Below the pieces are notes generated by a model, which saw nothing but the letters and a program-made list of their open reading frames with translations, ran no database searches and had not been told where the DNA came from. A stretch of DNA of 64,000 bases from Lachnospiraceae bacterium JLR.KK008 (GTDB lineage Bacteria > Bacillota > Clostridia > Lachnospirales > Lachnospiraceae): contig CP143548.1 in NCBI GenBank assembly GCA_037015955.1, forward strand, positions 2,846,001 to 2,910,000, read 5' to 3'. The translations under genes and the position numbers were made by a program. Shown piece by piece: positions 61,740 to 64,000 of this stretch (positions within the stretch are counted from its first letter, which is position 1; every line of letters begins with the position of its first letter).

Positions 61740-62621
61740 TTATTTGTTGATCGCATCCTCATAGAATTCAAATGCTTCTTTATCTGTATAACCTTCATGA
61801 ACGACTTTTGCGACTGCCGCGCACATCTCTACCGGATGCTGACTCTGGAAAATATTACGTCCCATATCTACGCCACATGCACCCTTACTGATAACATCAT
61901 AAGCGAGTGTAAGCGCATCCTTCTCGGGAAGTTTCTTTCCACCGGCAACAACGATCGGTACCGGGCAGGCTGCCACAACTTCTTCGAAATTTTCTACATT
62001 ATAAGTTTTTACCATCTGTACACCCATCTCTGCAAGAATACGGGTGGCAAGTTTGAAATAACGGTCCGTACGTTCCATATCTTTTCCGACAGCGACAACT
62101 CCCATCGTCGGAATGCTGTACCTGAAACCGTCATTGATCACACGTGACAGATTATCAATGCTTGAAAGCTGTCCGTCAGCTCCGATAAAGCACTGTACTG
62201 CCATACAGTCCGCATTCATACGGACAGCGTCCTGAATATCCACTGCCACGATCTCATGAGAGAGATCATCCTGAAGCATGGAGGAACCGGAAGTCGTACG
62301 AAGCGCGATCGCCTTGCGGCAATCCGGTCTCACACAGGAGCGAAGTGCACCGCGGGTACCCATCAGACAGTCCACATTATCCAGAAGCGTCGGAATCACA
62401 AGGTCCAGACGTTCCAATCCCGCAGTAGAACCCATGAAATATCCATGGTCAAAAGCAAACATTACAGTCTTACCGCTCTTCGGATTAAAGATATTAGACA
62501 GATGTTTCTTCATACCCCAATCCAAATTATTAGAACCCTTTACGTGAAAATCACCCTGGTTTGCAAACGGGACGTCCACATGATAGTCTTTTGCTATTTT
62601 TAATCCTTCCAAGTCAGCCAT
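61740..62621 (-). CDS. LsrF-like class-I aldolase/thiolase
   Basis: 293 residues. It aligns block by block with E. coli LsrF: NNLDWGMKKHLSNIFNPKSG, VMFAFDHGYFMGSTAGLERL, MGTRGALRS, GVVAVGKDMERTDRYFKLA, the Schiff-base Lys region MVKTYNVENFEEVVAACPVP and VVAGGKKLPEKDAL. LsrF transfers an acetyl group from P-HPD to CoA, giving DHAP. The function here is inferred; a different dihydroxyketose aldolase is possible. GAGGAG precedes the ATG. Confidence 0.88.
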   Translation of the reverse strand: MADLEGLKIAKDYHVDVPFANQGDFHVKGSNNLDWGMKKHLSNIFNPKSGKTVMFAFDHGYFMGSTAGLERLDLVIPTLLDNVDCLMGTRGALRSCVRPDCRKAIALRTTSGSSMLQDDLSHEIVAVDIQDAVRMNADCMAVQCFIGADGQLSSIDNLSRVINDGFRYSIPTMGVVAVGKDMERTDRYFKLATRILAEMGVQMVKTYNVENFEEVVAACPVPIVVAGGKKLPEKDALTLAYDVISKGACGVDMGRNIFQSQHPVEMCAAVAKVVHEGYTDKEAFEFYEDAINK

Positions 62622-62682
62622 TATTGCATTCTCCTCATATACTCTTTGAAATAAATCCTGTTTCTCACTGTTAAATATTAGT

Positions 62683-62714
62683 AAAAGAGAGGACGGTCAA
62701 ACTTGACCGCCCTC
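62683..62714 (-). terminator. Partial terminator between the binding-protein and LsrF-like genes
   Basis: Minus strand GAGGGCGGTCAA, GT, TTGACCGTCCTC (one mismatch), then TCTTTT. A hairpin here would let the binding protein be made in excess over the enzymes, as is common in sugar ABC operons. Confidence 0.72.
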
Positions 62715-62760
62715 TTCTCTTCCAAGCTTAGCCAAGCGGAATCAATTCTCGCAAGCGCTT

Positions 62761-63966
62761 TTAGAAATTGTAATCATGTACGTTATCAGCTGTCCACATA
62801 GTTCTCTCCGGAAGGAAGATAACGCCGTTGTTCACGTCGCCTGTCTCAGCGCCTTCAGCGATCTCTGCATTCTCAGCAACAGTAACTTCACCGATCTGAG
62901 GAATGTCTAATTTGTCGCCTACATGAAGCTCATTGCCTGCTGCAAGGTAAGCGCCTACATAACATGCAATACCACCCTGAATAGCTGTGTCCCAAAGACC
63001 TGCACAATCAATGATACCATTGTCGATAAAGTCTGCAACTGCATTCGGTGTAGCAAAACCGACTGCACAAACATCAGCCTTTGTCAGACCTTTGTTCTGG
63101 ATAGCCTGTGCCTGACCCGGCATAGCTGTGGAGTCCGGGCACATAATCAGGTCAACTTCAGGATAAGCTTCAAGGATTGCTTCTCCTGTGGAAACTGCCT
63201 GGTCAGAGTCCTGATTGGAATAGAAATAATCAGGTGATGCCATTGTCCAGTTCGGATATTTCTCTTTGATAGTAGCCTGTGCAGACTCAACCCAGGAGTT
63301 CTGATCTGTAACTGTAGGGTTGGAATAATGCCATACATAAGAAATCTCATCCTTCTCAGGATCTTTTCCTTCTGCTTTCAGAGCGTACAGAGCCTGCTCA
63401 ATCAGGAAATCGCCAAGCTGCTGCGGAGATCCCTGAGATACCATGATCTGACGTGCGGAAGTTGTAATATCGGAGTCCCATGTACATACAACGATGCCTG
63501 CATCAGCAGCTTCTTTCATAGCTGCATCCAGACCGGTTGCATCTACGGAAGACAGAACGATTGCATCAGCGCCTGCATTGATCGCATTGTTGATACATGT
63601 GATCTGATCCGTAACGTCAGCATTCGGAGAACCTTCATACTGAATCGTGAATCCCCAGGACGGGTCTGCTGCAAATGCCTGAGAACCATCATTTGCGGAC
63701 TCGAAGAAAGAGTTACCTGTTACCTTCGGAATAAAATAAACCAGTTTGTCGGACAGATCAGGATATTCTCCTGTTGTCGCTTCTGCAGCTTCTTCTTCTG
63801 CAGGTGCCGCATCTTCTGCGGGTGCAGCGTCTTCTGCTGCTGCCTCTTCTTCTGCTGCAGGTGCAGCAGCGGGCTCACTTGTCTCAGTACCAGCGGAGGA
63901 GCCACATCCTGCAAGGAGTGACACTACCATGCCGAGAGACAGAACTAACGCAATTACTTTTTTCAT
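62761..63966 (-). CDS. LsrB-like sugar/autoinducer-2 binding lipoprotein
   Basis: 401 residues. Signal peptide with lipobox (SLLAGCGSS, Cys near 21), then a linker rich in Ala, Glu and Pro (about 25-65) and a periplasmic-type binding domain. It follows LsrB: FIPKVTGNSFFESAND, VCTWDSDITT, HYSNPTVTDQNSWVE and the ending FLPERTMWTADNVHDYNF. Of the AI-2 contact residues known for LsrB (Lys35, Asp116, Asp166, Gln167, Pro220, Ala222), the first five are in place and Ala222 is Ser here (PDSTAMPG). Permease and ATPase genes are not in the window and may be to the right. Confidence 0.86.
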   Translation of the reverse strand: MKKVIALVLSLGMVVSLLAGCGSSAGTETSEPAAAPAAEEEAAAEDAAPAEDAAPAEEEAAEATTGEYPDLSDKLVYFIPKVTGNSFFESANDGSQAFAADPSWGFTIQYEGSPNADVTDQITCINNAINAGADAIVLSSVDATGLDAAMKEAADAGIVVCTWDSDITTSARQIMVSQGSPQQLGDFLIEQALYALKAEGKDPEKDEISYVWHYSNPTVTDQNSWVESAQATIKEKYPNWTMASPDYFYSNQDSDQAVSTGEAILEAYPEVDLIMCPDSTAMPGQAQAIQNKGLTKADVCAVGFATPNAVADFIDNGIIDCAGLWDTAIQGGIACYVGAYLAAGNELHVGDKLDIPQIGEVTVAENAEIAEGAETGDVNNGVIFLPERTMWTADNVHDYNF

Positions 63967-64000
63967 CTTTTTCCTCTCCTTTTTGATTGTTTTTTATATC

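Noticed and set aside
63720..63914. Repeat of Ala/Glu/Pro codons in the binding-protein gene taken as a tandem-repeat array
   Set aside because: It codes for a flexible linker after the lipobox, a usual feature of lipoproteins, and is not a separate genetic element.

Overview
The window looks like a stretch of chromosome from a gut-type Clostridia, most probably Lachnospiraceae. Supporting signs are the ireB-ruvX-DUF1292 cluster, a DUF4474 protein, a DUF6465 protein with a histone-like tail, a rubredoxin-first rubrerythrin, a ThiI without a rhodanese domain, and strong Shine-Dalgarno sites before almost every gene. No rRNA, tRNA, CRISPR array, insertion sequence or phage module was recognised. 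Most genes lie on the minus strand. All functions are read from sequence motifs and remembered families; no database search was run.

Layout, left to right. 1-3600: RNase J (cut by the window edge), DUF1292, RuvX, IreB, MtaB and a divergent HPr-like protein without the phosphocarrier histidine. 3703-13469: a sugar locus with a mannose-family PTS (IIA, IIB, IIC, IID), an FrlD-like kinase, two SIS-domain proteins, a GntR/UTRA regulator, a double-HAD protein, DeoC and a Gfo/Idh/MocA oxidoreductase; it resembles loci for Amadori compounds such as fructoselysine or glucoselysine. 13601-17798: tRNA thiolation (ThiI plus cysteine desulfurase) with RsmE and PrmA. 17966-20951: DUF4474 and metallophosphoesterase genes that are translationally coupled, then two membrane proteins of unknown role. 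21216-26163: the hrcA-grpE-dnaK-dnaJ heat-shock operon with a perfect CIRCE. 26315-37426: mixed housekeeping and transport genes, including an HD-GYP protein, UppP, rubrerythrin, a phosphate transporter and an amino-acid symporter, plus a 418-base gap that may encode a short Pho-type transcript. 37513-41683: an MMPL/RND transporter with a secreted coiled-coil partner. 41941-45862: a LacI-type regulator joined to a second His-less HPr protein behind two cre-like operators, then an Lsa-type ABC-F gene behind an attenuator leader. 45889-52993: split chromate transporter, DUF1848, LrgAB under a FadR-type regulator, a ybaK gene with an internal deletion, a radical SAM protein and an HxlR regulator. 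53069-55109: an AgrC/AgrA-like two-component pair. 55177-57592: tenA-thiD-thiE under a divergent TPP riboswitch. 57706-63966: an operon for a small ketose or an AI-2-like compound, with LsrB-like and LsrF-like proteins beside a fused dihydroxyacetone-type kinase, a triosephosphate-isomerase-like protein, a VOC protein and an aldo-keto reductase.

The parts most worth following are the LsrB/LsrF locus with an unusual kinase (57706-63966), the attenuator before the Lsa-type gene (45532-45862), the HPr-like/LacI pair with paired operators (42622-44042), the PTS-plus-kinase Amadori-like locus (3703-13469), and the possible small Pho-regulated transcript (35619-35787).
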